Part shown: positions 54,772-63,377 of the stretch, piece by piece | Position numbering within the stretch: the stretch's first letter is position 1 | How the letters are laid out: every line of letters begins with the position of its first letter | DNA from: Nocardiopsis sp. FIRDI 009 | GTDB taxonomy: Bacteria; Actinomycetota; Actinomycetes; Streptosporangiales; Streptosporangiaceae | Assembly: GCF_003386285.1 (NCBI RefSeq) | Contig: NZ_QPNC01000015.1 | Location: forward strand, 329,845 to 393,844 | Length of the DNA: 64,000 bases | Direction: 5' to 3' | Made by a program: the position numbers and the translations under genes | Notes under the pieces: generated by a model | Seen by the model: the letters and a program-made list of their open reading frames with translations, nothing else | The model's database searches: none | What the model was told of the DNA's origin: nothing

Positions 54772-55809
54772 ATGCGGTTGGCGGAGCTGCTGCGGGAACG
54801 GTGGATCGTCCAGGCGCCGATGGCGGGCGGCGGATCGACTCCCGAACTGGTGGCCGCGGTCTCCGGGGCGGGCGGGCTCGGTTCGCTGGCCGCGGGGTAC
54901 CTGTCGGCGGACGCCCTGGCGGAGCGGATCGGGGCCGTGCGGGCGCTGGGGACCACGGCGTTCGGGGTGAACGTGTTCGTCCCCTCGGGACAGCCCGCCC
55001 CGCCGGAGGCACTGGCGGCCTACCGGGAGGAGCTGGGTTCGGAGGCCGAGCGGCACGGCGGGACCGTGGGCGAGCCGGTCCGGGACGACGACGCGTGGAC
55101 CGCCAAGATCGACCTCCTGGTGGCGGACCCGGTGCCGGTGGTGAGCTTCACCTTCGAGTGCCCGTCGGCCGAGGCGCTGGATCGGCTGCGCGCGGTGGGT
55201 TCGACGACCGTGGTGACGGTGACGACCGTCGAGGAGGCACGGATCGCGGTGGAGCGCGGCGCCGACGGGGTGTGCGCGCAGGGTTCGGAGGCCGGAGGGC
55301 ACCGCGCGGTGTTCGACCCGGCCGGAGGGGCCGGGTCGCCACTGTTCGAGCTGCTGCCCGAGGTGGCGGCGGCGGTGGACGTGCCGGTGATCGCGGCGGG
55401 CGGGTTGATGAACGGTCGCGACGCCGCCCGGGCGCTGGAGCTGGGGGCGGCGGCCGTGCAGCTGGGGACGGCGTTCCTGCGCTGCCCGGAGAGCGGGGCG
55501 AACCCGGCGCACAAGGCGGCGCTGGTGGACCCGGCGTTCACCGAGACCACGCTGACCAGGGCGTTCACGGGGCGACCGGCGCGGGGACTGGCCAACCGGT
55601 TCACGCGGGAGCACGTGGACGCCCCGACCGCCTACCCGGAGGTCCACCACATGACCAGGCCGCTGCGCGCTGCCGCCGCGGGCGCGGGCGCTCCGGACGG
55701 GATGGCGCTGTGGGCGGGCGAGGGCTTCCGGTCCGCGACCGACGCCCCGGCGGCGGAGGTGGTGGCGCGCATCCGCAAGGAGGCCGAGGAGGCCGGAGCG
55801 CTGCGGTGA
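54772..55809 (+). CDS. Nitronate monooxygenase (2-nitropropane dioxygenase family)
   Basis: A 345-residue FMN TIM barrel starting at ATG 54772. APMAGGGSTPELVAAVSGAG, DGVCAQGSEAGGHRAVFD with the catalytic His, and VPVIAAGGLMNGRDAARALE with GAAAVQLGTAFL are family motifs. It oxidises nitronates such as propionate-3-nitronate and protects metabolism. The next gene overlaps its stop. Confidence 0.92.
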   Translation: MRLAELLRERWIVQAPMAGGGSTPELVAAVSGAGGLGSLAAGYLSADALAERIGAVRALGTTAFGVNVFVPSGQPAPPEALAAYREELGSEAERHGGTVGEPVRDDDAWTAKIDLLVADPVPVVSFTFECPSAEALDRLRAVGSTTVVTVTTVEEARIAVERGADGVCAQGSEAGGHRAVFDPAGGAGSPLFELLPEVAAAVDVPVIAAGGLMNGRDAARALELGAAAVQLGTAFLRCPESGANPAHKAALVDPAFTETTLTRAFTGRPARGLANRFTREHVDAPTAYPEVHHMTRPLRAAAAGAGAPDGMALWAGEGFRSATDAPAAEVVARIRKEAEEAGALR

Positions 55810-56858
55810 CCGACGAACGGACGCGCCTGTCCTACCTGGACACGCACGTGGACGTGACGGTGGCACCCGGCGCGGACATCGGTGGGGCCCACGATTTCCT
55901 GGGGACGCACGTCACCGTGGGACCGGCGGAGGGCCCCGAGCCCCTGGCGGACCTGCGTGTGGCGGCTGAGCCGGAGGAGTGGCCATCAGCGCCGGAGTGG
56001 CGCGAGGGGTTCGTGCGCCAGAGCGCGAGCGACTTCTTCACGATCCCGGCGCGCCTGGCCCGCGTCGACGGGCGCGACCTGGTCGAGTGCGTGCGGACCG
56101 GCACGCGCTTCGCGATCGACCATGCCACCCGGCGGATCGACGCGGTCGCGGACCCGAAGGGGGCACTCGACCTCGTCGAGCTGCTGCGGGACCTGTTCCT
56201 GAAGGACCAGGAGAACCGGGGCGCGGTGGTGCTGCACGCCACGGCCGCCGTCCGCGACGGAGAGGCCGTGCTGGTCACGGGAGCGAAGGGCACCGGGAAG
56301 AGCACAATCCTGCTCGAACTGGTGGAGCACTGCGGTTTCCGAATCCTGAGCGGGGACAAGACCGTGCTCCGCGAACAACCGGACGGGGCCGTGCTCGCCT
56401 CCGGCTGGCCGGGCTACCCGCACCTGGGCCACGGGACGATCGCCAAGTACCCCGGCCTGCCGGAGATCACCGATGTCTCGCCAGAAGAGGCGCCTGCGGC
56501 CGACTTCTCGCCCTACGGGAAGTACGCGGTGGACCCCGTGCGCTTCCGCGAGCGCTTCCCGAGCACCCCGGTCGGGCTGTCCTTCCCGGTCAGGGGCGTG
56601 CTACACCCCCGGATCGGCCCCGGAACCACCCGGGTCACGCCGCTGACCGGCGGGACGGAGGGGCACGTGTCCGCCCTGGCCGCGAACGTGGAGTCGGCCT
56701 TCGGCGCGCCCGTATGGCACCGCCTGACCGACGACCGCCGCGCCACCCACCGCGAGCGCCGGGGCCGCGTCCTGCGGACCCTCGGTCCGTGTCCCGCCTG
56801 GTCCCTCACCGGCCCCGGCGACCTGACGCCCGAGGCCCTGCCCGCCGAGCTGCTCTGA
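55806..56858 (+). CDS. HPr-kinase-like P-loop protein
   Basis: A 350-residue protein whose GTG start overlaps the stop of the nitronate monooxygenase gene (GTGA). Residues 155-170 (VLVTGAKGTGKSTILLELV) are the P-loop of the HPrK C-terminal fold, with AVVLHATAAV before it and GFRILSGDKTVL after it, the latter matching the family's acidic metal site. The N-terminal domain is unrelated to HPrK/P. Bacterial relatives act on serine of diverse proteins or peptides, for example in some lasso peptide clusters. No precursor gene is visible next to it. Confidence 0.72.
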   Translation: MTDERTRLSYLDTHVDVTVAPGADIGGAHDFLGTHVTVGPAEGPEPLADLRVAAEPEEWPSAPEWREGFVRQSASDFFTIPARLARVDGRDLVECVRTGTRFAIDHATRRIDAVADPKGALDLVELLRDLFLKDQENRGAVVLHATAAVRDGEAVLVTGAKGTGKSTILLELVEHCGFRILSGDKTVLREQPDGAVLASGWPGYPHLGHGTIAKYPGLPEITDVSPEEAPAADFSPYGKYAVDPVRFRERFPSTPVGLSFPVRGVLHPRIGPGTTRVTPLTGGTEGHVSALAANVESAFGAPVWHRLTDDRRATHRERRGRVLRTLGPCPAWSLTGPGDLTPEALPAELL

Positions 56859-56906
56859 CCCCGGGAACTACCTGCGGCCCGTCCTCTCTGGGACAGCGCA
56901 GGAAGT

Positions 56907-58100
56907 TCACGGACGCTCGGGAAACGACGCCTGCAACCACTGCCGGACGTCCTGCGGCGAGCTGAAGCCGCGCGCCTTCAGCAGATCGGCGATGTCCCTG
57001 CCGCACATGAGGACGACTGGATGGTGGTCATCACGCACTTCCTGGTAGGCCTGGGCGTGGAAGTAGGAAGTTGTGACGAACACTCCGAACTGGCGGTTGC
57101 GGAGGCGTGAGATCAACCGGGATACATCCCGCACGCCCACAGACGTGTCAGGGCCGTAGCACTTGGCCTCCAGAGCGAATTCAACCGGCACAGGGTCAGC
57201 ATCGGGCCCGAGCATGTATTGGCCGATGGCGTCACGCCCTCCGTCCTTGTACGGCGGCGTGACCTCACACTGGCCCGTCGCGGGGGCCTGCATCCTCCAC
57301 AGCGCCACAGCGCATTCTTCGAAGTCGTGCCAGCGGTCCTTGAAGTACTCCGTGATCTCCGAGATCAGTACCTGCTCGCCCGGGGTCGGGGTCTGTTCAT
57401 CCCGGGTGCGCGTGTTCACTGTCGCTGGGGCGGTCAGCGCCTGGTACTGGCGGCCTTTGACCCAGGACAGCCACGTATCAGGGGCATGCTGACCCGTCGT
57501 CAGCCCTGCGGACAGCTCATTGATCCACTCACGGGTGACGCAGGCGGTGTCCAGGACGGTGAAGACCGCCCGATAGTTCTGGAAGCGCTGGCCGCGTGTG
57601 CTCCGCCATAGGGCGACGAGTTCGTCGTCGGAGGACAGCCCCTCGGCACCCGGAGCGAGGAGGCCGCGGAAGCGGACGTCCCTCCCTCTGCCCGTCTTCT
57701 GAAACAGCAGGAAGGGAGGGATCCGGCTCCGATCGTCAGCGCTCCCCGAGGCCGCCGCGAAGGTGTCGCGCAGCAGGCAGTTCCCGCCCCGTCGAGTGTC
57801 ATGGAGGTCGTACCCGGGGCGGCGGTTGTCTCCGTAGTAGGTGAAGCGTCCGGTCTGAACATCGAGGTTGTCGGGCCAGTCCGGTTCCTGAGCCGAGCTG
57901 TAGAGCACTGCCAGCTTGACGGACCGCTTCCAGGGAGAGCCCATCATCCGGAACCCGCCCTGGTTACCGACTCTGACGAGGCGGGCGATCGGGTCGTCAC
58001 CGCTGTGTCCTGCCGTTCCACCCTGGTAGACGGCGTCCAGGAGGAGGTCGCTCTCCGGCAGCTCGGAGAAGGGGAATGTGCGCTCATCGCTGGCTGGCAT
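56907..58100 (-). CDS. Restriction endonuclease, AspBHI/MspJI-like modification-dependent (type IV)
   Basis: A 397-residue protein; I use ATG 58100 with AAGG upstream. The N-terminal 200 residues (DLLLDAVYQGGTAGHSGDDP, GRFTYYGDNRRPGYDLHDT, FLLFQKTGRGRDVRFRGLL) look like the AspBHI-type SRA-related domain that reads modified cytosine. The C-terminal Mrr-like nuclease core is PPYKDGGRDAIGQY followed by FALEAKCY (D and ExK), then RLRNRQFGVFVTTSYFHAQA and VLMCGRDIADLL. It is a stand-alone gene with no methyltransferase, as expected for enzymes that cut foreign methylated DNA. Confidence 0.78.
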   Translation of the reverse strand: MPASDERTFPFSELPESDLLLDAVYQGGTAGHSGDDPIARLVRVGNQGGFRMMGSPWKRSVKLAVLYSSAQEPDWPDNLDVQTGRFTYYGDNRRPGYDLHDTRRGGNCLLRDTFAAASGSADDRSRIPPFLLFQKTGRGRDVRFRGLLAPGAEGLSSDDELVALWRSTRGQRFQNYRAVFTVLDTACVTREWINELSAGLTTGQHAPDTWLSWVKGRQYQALTAPATVNTRTRDEQTPTPGEQVLISEITEYFKDRWHDFEECAVALWRMQAPATGQCEVTPPYKDGGRDAIGQYMLGPDADPVPVEFALEAKCYGPDTSVGVRDVSRLISRLRNRQFGVFVTTSYFHAQAYQEVRDDHHPVVLMCGRDIADLLKARGFSSPQDVRQWLQASFPERP

Positions 58101-58375
58101 GCTGCGTACCTTATCGACAGACACAAGATGATTCACGATCTTTTAGTTTGATTTGTCGCTGTACGCCTAGATCTGCCCCCTGAATGCGTGTCCACAGGAA
58201 CTCAGGCGCCACGGACGTTGCATCATGGCGCAGTACCTCCTGACCAGGCCGATTCCGCCCCTCGGAACAGACCTTGTATGTCCCGGGCCTCGGAGGAGAA
58301 TGCGGGCGTCACTGGCCTCCAAGGTGGGCGCATCCCACTCCCGCCACGCGAACTCCGTCACGGTAGTTTCGGGGC

Positions 58376-58921
58376 ATGGACAGGACCGACGACAGTCAGG
58401 GCCGCTGGGTGGTGCACGGTGAGCGCACCCTCTACGACAACCCGTGGGTGCGGTTGGGCAAGGCCGACATCACCACGCCTTCCGGCAGCAGGTTCGAGCA
58501 CCACACCGTCACCTTGCCCTCAGCCGCGGTAATCGCGATCCTGGACCAGGACGAGGAGTGCGTCCTGATGAGCTACCGGCACCGATTCGTGCCCGACGTG
58601 TGGGGGTGGGAACTGCCCGGCGGCCTACTGGATCCCGAAGAATCACCGGAGCAGACCGCCGTCCGCGAAGCGCTGGAGGAGACCGGTCACCGGGTCGGCT
58701 CGGTGGAGCACGTGGCCACGTTCGAGCCGATGATCGGCACGGTCCGCAGCCCCCACCACGTCTTTGTCGGCCGCGATGTCGAGCTGGTAGCGGATCCGAC
58801 CGAGTTCGACGAGGGCGTCTACGAATGGGTGCCCTTGGCCAAGGTCCGCGGCCTGGTCACCGAGGGGCGGGTACAGAGCTCAGGAACCCTCATCGCCCTG
58901 CTCCACATCCTCGCCTCCTGA
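58376..58921 (+). CDS. Nudix hydrolase, ADP-ribose pyrophosphatase-like
   Basis: A 181-residue protein starting at ATG 58376. The Nudix box is GGLLDPEESPEQTAVREALE followed by ETGHRV, all catalytic residues intact. VLMSYRHRFVPDVWGWELPGG is typical of the ADP-ribose type. Its last 42 bases overlap the end of the convergent XRE-TPR gene. The preceding 275 bases (58101-58375) contain only promoter-like AT-rich sequence next to the restriction gene. Confidence 0.9.
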   Translation: MDRTDDSQGRWVVHGERTLYDNPWVRLGKADITTPSGSRFEHHTVTLPSAAVIAILDQDEECVLMSYRHRFVPDVWGWELPGGLLDPEESPEQTAVREALEETGHRVGSVEHVATFEPMIGTVRSPHHVFVGRDVELVADPTEFDEGVYEWVPLAKVRGLVTEGRVQSSGTLIALLHILAS

Positions 58922-60154
58922 AGGAGTCTGCGGTTCCAGAAGCCGCGCCAGGCGGGCACGTTGGCGAACGGACCCAGACCGCTTGGAGAGTTCGGCGGCG
59001 TTTCGTGCCTGTCGGCGGGCCTGCGTGAGGTCGCCGTGGGCGGAGTAGGCCAGAGCCAGATCGGTACGCAGTCCGGCCTCGGCACGCCCGAGTTCCAACG
59101 GGGCGATGCCATCGAGCGCCCGGGTGAGATCCTCGATCGCCTCACCGCGCCCGAGGCGGGCCAGGCAGTGTCCTCTCCAGCGCAATAGATGCGTGTGGTC
59201 CAACATGAGGAACGGCAGCGAGGGATCATTCGGCTGCTGAGGCAGAACGAGGAAGGCACGCTCCAAGGTCCTCTGGGATTCCCGTTCCTGCCCGAGGGCA
59301 GCGCGTACCTCTCCCTCGACCGCCCACAGCCATGAGCGCAGCAGGGCGGGCAGTGATTTTTCACCGCCGTCGTGTGCTGCTCGGAGGGCCGCGAGTGCCT
59401 CGTCTGAGCGATCGGTATCCAAGAGGACATAGGTCTGTTCGGCGCTCACGTGTGCCAGCACGACGAGGTCCTCGCTCTCACGGGCCGCGGCTTTGGCAAG
59501 CTCGTAGTAGCGCCAGGACGTGGCGACACGTCCGGCGTCGAGCGCCTGCCATCCGGTCAGGGACGCGGCCTCGGCCAGGACGCGCGCGAGGTCGCGCCGC
59601 ACGGAACCCGGAATCGAGTGATGTAACAGATCATGCATCTGCTGGACGTGGGCTTGGCTCTGGGCGAGGAGGTAGTGGGCTCCCAGCTTGCGATCGATCA
59701 ACCGTAGGTTCTGCGTCTGGGCTTCGAAGAGGCGGATGAGCGCATGATCGACAGACGCGACCTCCAGTCGCTCCCGTACCTGGTGGTCGATGGCCGATGC
59801 CCTCGGTGGGGCGGCGCGATCGGTAGCGTCGCCGACTGCGGAGTGCGCCGTCTCCTGAGGTGTCCGTCTGGGTGCCAGGCCGAGCAGGATCCGGGAGTGG
59901 TCGGGCATGCCGAGCCCGTCCGCGATCCGTTCGATCAGCTGCAGTGAACTGACCGTCCGTCTCCCGCTCAGGATCTCGCTCACGCGCCCCTGAGCGATGC
60001 CGGTCGCCGATGCGATTCGGGTCTGGCTCGCCCCATGGGCCTGAGCCAGACCCAGCAATCCAGCAATGTCGCGCTCCCGTAAGAGATGTCGTGTCTGCTG
60101 CCGTTCCCACGCCCAGGACGGAATGTCGATCCTTTCCCAGGCATGACCAGGCAT
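58880..60154 (-). CDS. XRE regulator with C-terminal TPR-like domain
   Basis: A 424-residue protein starting at ATG 60154 with GGAAGGAA upstream. The helix-turn-helix is GASQTRIASATGIAQGRVSE followed by ILSGRRTVSSLQLIERIADG. After a linker, about 280 residues of helical repeats follow (YYELAKAAARESEDLVVLAH, SLPALLRSWLWAVEGEVRAA, LAYSAHGDLTQARRQARNA), the TPR-type sensor seen in peptide-responsive regulators. It is divergent from the radical SAM gene and converges on the Nudix gene. Confidence 0.87.
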   Translation of the reverse strand: MPGHAWERIDIPSWAWERQQTRHLLRERDIAGLLGLAQAHGASQTRIASATGIAQGRVSEILSGRRTVSSLQLIERIADGLGMPDHSRILLGLAPRRTPQETAHSAVGDATDRAAPPRASAIDHQVRERLEVASVDHALIRLFEAQTQNLRLIDRKLGAHYLLAQSQAHVQQMHDLLHHSIPGSVRRDLARVLAEAASLTGWQALDAGRVATSWRYYELAKAAARESEDLVVLAHVSAEQTYVLLDTDRSDEALAALRAAHDGGEKSLPALLRSWLWAVEGEVRAALGQERESQRTLERAFLVLPQQPNDPSLPFLMLDHTHLLRWRGHCLARLGRGEAIEDLTRALDGIAPLELGRAEAGLRTDLALAYSAHGDLTQARRQARNAAELSKRSGSVRQRARLARLLEPQTPSGGEDVEQGDEGS

Positions 60155-60200
60155 GACTTCCTTCCGATCGTTCACAGGGCGAGGTCGACGCGCAACCGAT

Positions 60201-60217
60201 TATCCCGAAGTGGGATA
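60201..60217. promoter_or_regulatory. Inverted repeat between XRE-TPR and radical SAM genes
   Basis: TATCCC-N5-GGGATA lies 47 bp upstream of the XRE-TPR start, in the 158-bp divergent spacer. It is a plausible operator of the regulator. Confidence 0.45.
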
Positions 60218-60312
60218 TCCACAAGGGATGGGAGGGGCGGTACCCGTGACGGAATCGTCGCCTGTGACACACCCTCCCGCTCCAGCGCGAGCACTGTCAC
60301 AGGAGCCCGATC

Positions 60313-61461
60313 ATGGACGATTCCCTGACCTGCGAACCCCTGCCGACATACATCGACACCGATACCACCTTGCGCGTCAAGATCCTCGACGCCTGCGGTA
60401 TGACCTGCACCTTTTGCCACAACGAGGGCACACCCGTCGTGGTCGACAACCGCAACCGCGCCCCTGGTCCCTTCCTGGCTGCTGGAAGCTCCGGACGGAC
60501 GTCGATCTACGCGGCGACCAACGGTTCCACCTTCCTGCCCACCACCATTCCAGCCGACCAGGGCTTCTCCCACACCCTGCAGCAGTTGGGAGAGGGCATG
60601 GGTTTCACCGAACTCCACCTCACCGGAGGTGAACCCACACTCCACCCCCGTCTGCCCGACATGGTCCGACTGGCCACCAATCAGGGATATCGGGTATGCA
60701 TGACCTCCAACGGCGAGAACGGAGCCCGACAGATCCCCGCCTGCGCCGAGGCCGGACTCGACCGGGTCAACTTCTCCATCTTCGGCACCACACCCGACGA
60801 ACTCGCCCAGGTCCAGCACGACCGCTTCCGCGACCCGGCCAAAGCCGCCACCAAGATCGAAGCCCTCCACGCCTCCATCCAGGCCTGCGTCGACCACGGA
60901 GTCCGCGCCAGTGCCAACATCGTCGTCCTCGACCACACCCATATCGACCGCGTCCACCGGCTTCTGGACACCTACGCCCCGGAGCTCTCCGTCCGCCTGC
61001 TCAACTCCCTCGACCACGGCCAGGTATCCATCGACGCCATCGGCGAAGTCTTGGCCCAGCGCGGCGCGGTCGGAGAGTCCCACCACCTCACCGCCGGAGC
61101 ATCCGGATCCCGCACCACCTACCGCATCGACGGTGGACGACGCCGCATCCACGTCAAATGGATCCGCCCCGTCCGCCTGCCGACCACGTGCCAAGGGTGC
61201 CACTTCAACAACGGCACCGACTGCCAGGAGGGCTTCTACGGCCTGCGCCTCTACCGAGACCGTCAGGGGATCTACCTGGTGGGCGTGTGTCTACAGCGCA
61301 TGGACCTGTGCCAAACGATCGAGGAATTCCTCCACGGACCCGTGAGTACCGAGATCCTCCGTTTCCGCCAGGCCGACCGTGCCAGGCTGGAAGCCGAACA
61401 CAGCGCCCCGACCGCCGCTCTGGCGAACACACACCACACGAAAGGGAGCACGACGACATGA
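60313..61461 (+). CDS. Radical SAM protein, MoaA-like
   Basis: A 382-residue protein with AGGAG before ATG 60313. The cluster motif is CGMTCTFC (C28, C32, C35; Cx3Cx2C) and the SAM-binding GGEP is in LTGGEPTLHP. A C-terminal set of cysteines (TCQGCHFNNGTDCQEGFYGL, later GVCLQRMDLC) could hold a second Fe-S cluster, as in MoaA or SPASM enzymes. It is not next to molybdopterin genes; the following CYTH gene overlaps its stop, so the two act together. Substrate unknown, perhaps a nucleotide. Confidence 0.85.
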   Translation: MDDSLTCEPLPTYIDTDTTLRVKILDACGMTCTFCHNEGTPVVVDNRNRAPGPFLAAGSSGRTSIYAATNGSTFLPTTIPADQGFSHTLQQLGEGMGFTELHLTGGEPTLHPRLPDMVRLATNQGYRVCMTSNGENGARQIPACAEAGLDRVNFSIFGTTPDELAQVQHDRFRDPAKAATKIEALHASIQACVDHGVRASANIVVLDHTHIDRVHRLLDTYAPELSVRLLNSLDHGQVSIDAIGEVLAQRGAVGESHHLTAGASGSRTTYRIDGGRRRIHVKWIRPVRLPTTCQGCHFNNGTDCQEGFYGLRLYRDRQGIYLVGVCLQRMDLCQTIEEFLHGPVSTEILRFRQADRARLEAEHSAPTAALANTHHTKGSTTT

Positions 61462-62000
61462 GCGTGATCGAGTACGAGGCCAAGGTGCTGGACATATCCC
61501 CCGACCAGGTCGCCCGGCTCATCCTCGACAAGGGCGGCCAGGACCTCGGGGAGGTGCTCCAACGCCGCTACGTCTACGACATCGAGCCGGGCGATGCCTC
61601 CCGGTGGGTGCGGCTGCGCGACACCGGGAAGCAGGTCACGCTCACGGTCAAGGAGATCGACTCCGACGCCATCGGCGGGACCCGCGAGACAGAGACCGAG
61701 GTTGGCGACTTCGCGACGACCAACGCCCTGCTAGGCAAGCTGGGTTATGCACCCAAGGCCTACCAAGAGAACCGCAGGCGCAGCTTCACCCTGGACGGCG
61801 CTCAGTTGGAGATCGACGCCTGGCCCCGCATCCCGGCCTATCTGGAGATCGAGGCTGACAGTCGCGCCGAGGTGGTGCGCGTCGCGGCGCTGCTCGGCTA
61901 CACCGAAGCCGACCTGACGGGGGAGAACACCACCAAGGTCTACGCCCACTACGGCATCGACCTGACCACCATCACTGATCTGCGCTTCGACACGAAGTGA
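61458..62000 (+). CDS. CYTH-domain protein (triphosphate tunnel metalloenzyme, CyaB-like)
   Basis: A 180-residue protein whose ATG overlaps the radical SAM stop (ATGA). The tunnel signature EYEAKVL (ExExK) is at the N-terminus, followed by QRRYVYDI, RWVRLRDTGKQVTLTVKE, ETETEVGDF, RRRSFTLDGAQLEIDAWPRI and PAYLEIEADSRAEV. All the acidic and basic strands of the tunnel are present. CYTH enzymes hydrolyse or cyclise triphosphates; class IV adenylate cyclases and thiamine triphosphatases are examples. Confidence 0.88.
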   Translation: MSVIEYEAKVLDISPDQVARLILDKGGQDLGEVLQRRYVYDIEPGDASRWVRLRDTGKQVTLTVKEIDSDAIGGTRETETEVGDFATTNALLGKLGYAPKAYQENRRRSFTLDGAQLEIDAWPRIPAYLEIEADSRAEVVRVAALLGYTEADLTGENTTKVYAHYGIDLTTITDLRFDTK

Positions 62001-62006
62001 GCGTCG

Positions 62007-62049
62007 CTGCGGTGTGCCCGTGTGCAGCGCGGACGGGGGCACACCGCAG
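62007..62049. terminator. Bidirectional terminator between CYTH and DUF397 genes
   Basis: CTGCGGTGTGCCC (62007-62019) and GGGCACACCGCAG (62037-62049) form a perfect 13-bp stem with a 17-base loop between convergent genes. Confidence 0.65.
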
Positions 62050-62077
62050 GCTGGTGCTTGGCATCACAGGGTGCGGC

Positions 62078-62275
62078 TCAGCGATTTCCTGAGGACGCCT
62101 TCAGGGCTGCGACGAGACCGGACCACTCGGCGCTGGGGTAGGTGAGGTGGCCAAGGCCCCTGTTCTGGGTGTCCCGGACCGCCGTCACGCCTGGCAGATC
62201 AGCGACCTCGACGCACTGAGGGCCGTCGGGGTTGCTGTAGCTGCTTTTTCGCCACTGCGCGGTCGTCATGTCCAT
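62078..62275 (-). CDS. DUF397 small protein (WhiJ triad)
   Basis: A 65-residue protein, ATG 62275. Pattern: WRKSSYSNPDGPQCVEVADL, TAVRDTQNRGLGHLTY and a C-terminal EWSGLVAALK. It lies 27 bp after the XRE-DUF5753 gene and is cotranscribed. In Streptomyces such proteins act with WhiJ-type regulators in development or antibiotic control. Confidence 0.88.
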   Translation of the reverse strand: MDMTTAQWRKSSYSNPDGPQCVEVADLPGVTAVRDTQNRGLGHLTYPSAEWSGLVAALKASSGNR

Positions 62276-62302
62276 GGAGGGGCCTCGATTCCGGTCGGTA
62301 CG

Positions 62303-63145
62303 TCACCCGATCAGGGATCCCAGGAAGTCAGCGGATTCCCCTACGGACAGGGCGCTGCCCTGAGTTCGGCTGAAGATCAGCCTATGGCGGTGGATCTCCT
62401 CCTGAGACTCCAGGTAGAAGCCATCGCCCCGAGATTCGAGGAAGACGACGCTGTCAGCGCTGTTGCCGTCGCTGAAGCTGAGAACGGTGAACGGTAGCCC
62501 TCCTGCGGCGTGTGCTCCCGCACTGAACGGGAGGATCTGGATCTCCACGTTCGGACGCCGACTCATCTCCAAGAGATGCTCGATCTGTCCACGCATGACA
62601 TCGGGTCCACCGACCTGACGCCGGATGGCGGCCTCGTCGATCACCGCGAAGAACAGCGCCGGTTCGCTCCGGCCCAGCACCTTGTTCTGGCGTTCGAGTC
62701 GGCTCTCCAGGCGGAGGTTGGCCTGTTCCTCCGTGTTGCCTATGGAGGGAGCGAGCAACGCCCTGATGTACGGCTCCGTCTGGAGCAGACCGGGCACCAG
62801 GCCGATGTTGAACTCCTGGATCATCGTCGCCTCGGCTTCGAGCCCGACGAAGGCGCCAGGGAGGACGTCCTGGTACTGGAGCCACCAGGGCTTGTCGGTG
62901 CGGGAGTCCCGAGCGATCTGGACGAGTTCCTCGGCGACGGCTTCAGGGGCGCTGTAGAGCTGGCACAACGCCATGATGTCACCAGCTTTCACCCGCTGGA
63001 ACTCACCCGCCTCGAGCCGTTGGATCTTGGCCCGACCCCAGCCCAGCGCCTTCCATACCTCGTCCTGGGTCATCTTCGCGGCATGACGAAGTCGCCTGAG
63101 CTGGATGACGAGGTAGCGCCTGCGTACGGGCATTCCGGTTGCCAC
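62303..63145 (-). CDS. WhiJ-like XRE regulator with DUF5753 domain
   Basis: A 280-residue protein starting at GTG 63145, five bases after GGGGGGA. The helix-turn-helix is LRHAAKMTQDEVWKALGWGR followed by AKIQRLEAGEF. DUF5753 follows: EFNIGLVPGLLQTEPYIRAL, ALFFAVIDEAAIRRQVGGPD, QIEHLLEMSRRPNVEIQILP. Unlike the copy at 34811 it is complete. The divergent anti-sigma-like ATPase gene and the palindrome at 63247-63265 complete the classic locus. Confidence 0.9.
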   Translation of the reverse strand: MATGMPVRRRYLVIQLRRLRHAAKMTQDEVWKALGWGRAKIQRLEAGEFQRVKAGDIMALCQLYSAPEAVAEELVQIARDSRTDKPWWLQYQDVLPGAFVGLEAEATMIQEFNIGLVPGLLQTEPYIRALLAPSIGNTEEQANLRLESRLERQNKVLGRSEPALFFAVIDEAAIRRQVGGPDVMRGQIEHLLEMSRRPNVEIQILPFSAGAHAAGGLPFTVLSFSDGNSADSVVFLESRGDGFYLESQEEIHRHRLIFSRTQGSALSVGESADFLGSLIG

Positions 63146-63246
63146 GGAGTCCCCCCTTGTCTGTGACTGCCGCCACTGGCCCCAGTCTTCCAGAGCTGAA
63201 CCGAACAAATAGGAATTTGATGCCCAACTAGTTCATGGCTCTTATG

Positions 63247-63265
63247 AAATGAGGCAGCCTCATTT
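63247..63265. promoter_or_regulatory. Perfect 19-bp palindrome between WhiJ-like and ATPase genes
   Basis: AAATGAGGCAGCCTCATTT (9-1-9) sits in the AT-rich divergent spacer, about 100 bp from either coding start. Similar half-sites (TCTCATT) occur at about 63274-63280 and near 63955. It is the best operator candidate for the WhiJ-like regulator. Confidence 0.7.
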
Positions 63266-63377
63266 AGCGTCAGTCTCATTCAACCGCACCGCTGGCGGCG
63301 ACGCCAGGTGCGTGGGTTCGACGATCGACACAGAGCAGAGGAGCTGCGATGTCCGGATTCGAGGTGCCGAGGCCGCG

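Noticed and set aside
58167..58361. Leftward 64-codon frame between the restriction and Nudix genes
   Set aside because: No ribosome site, atypical composition and no recognisable domain; the region reads as promoter sequence.
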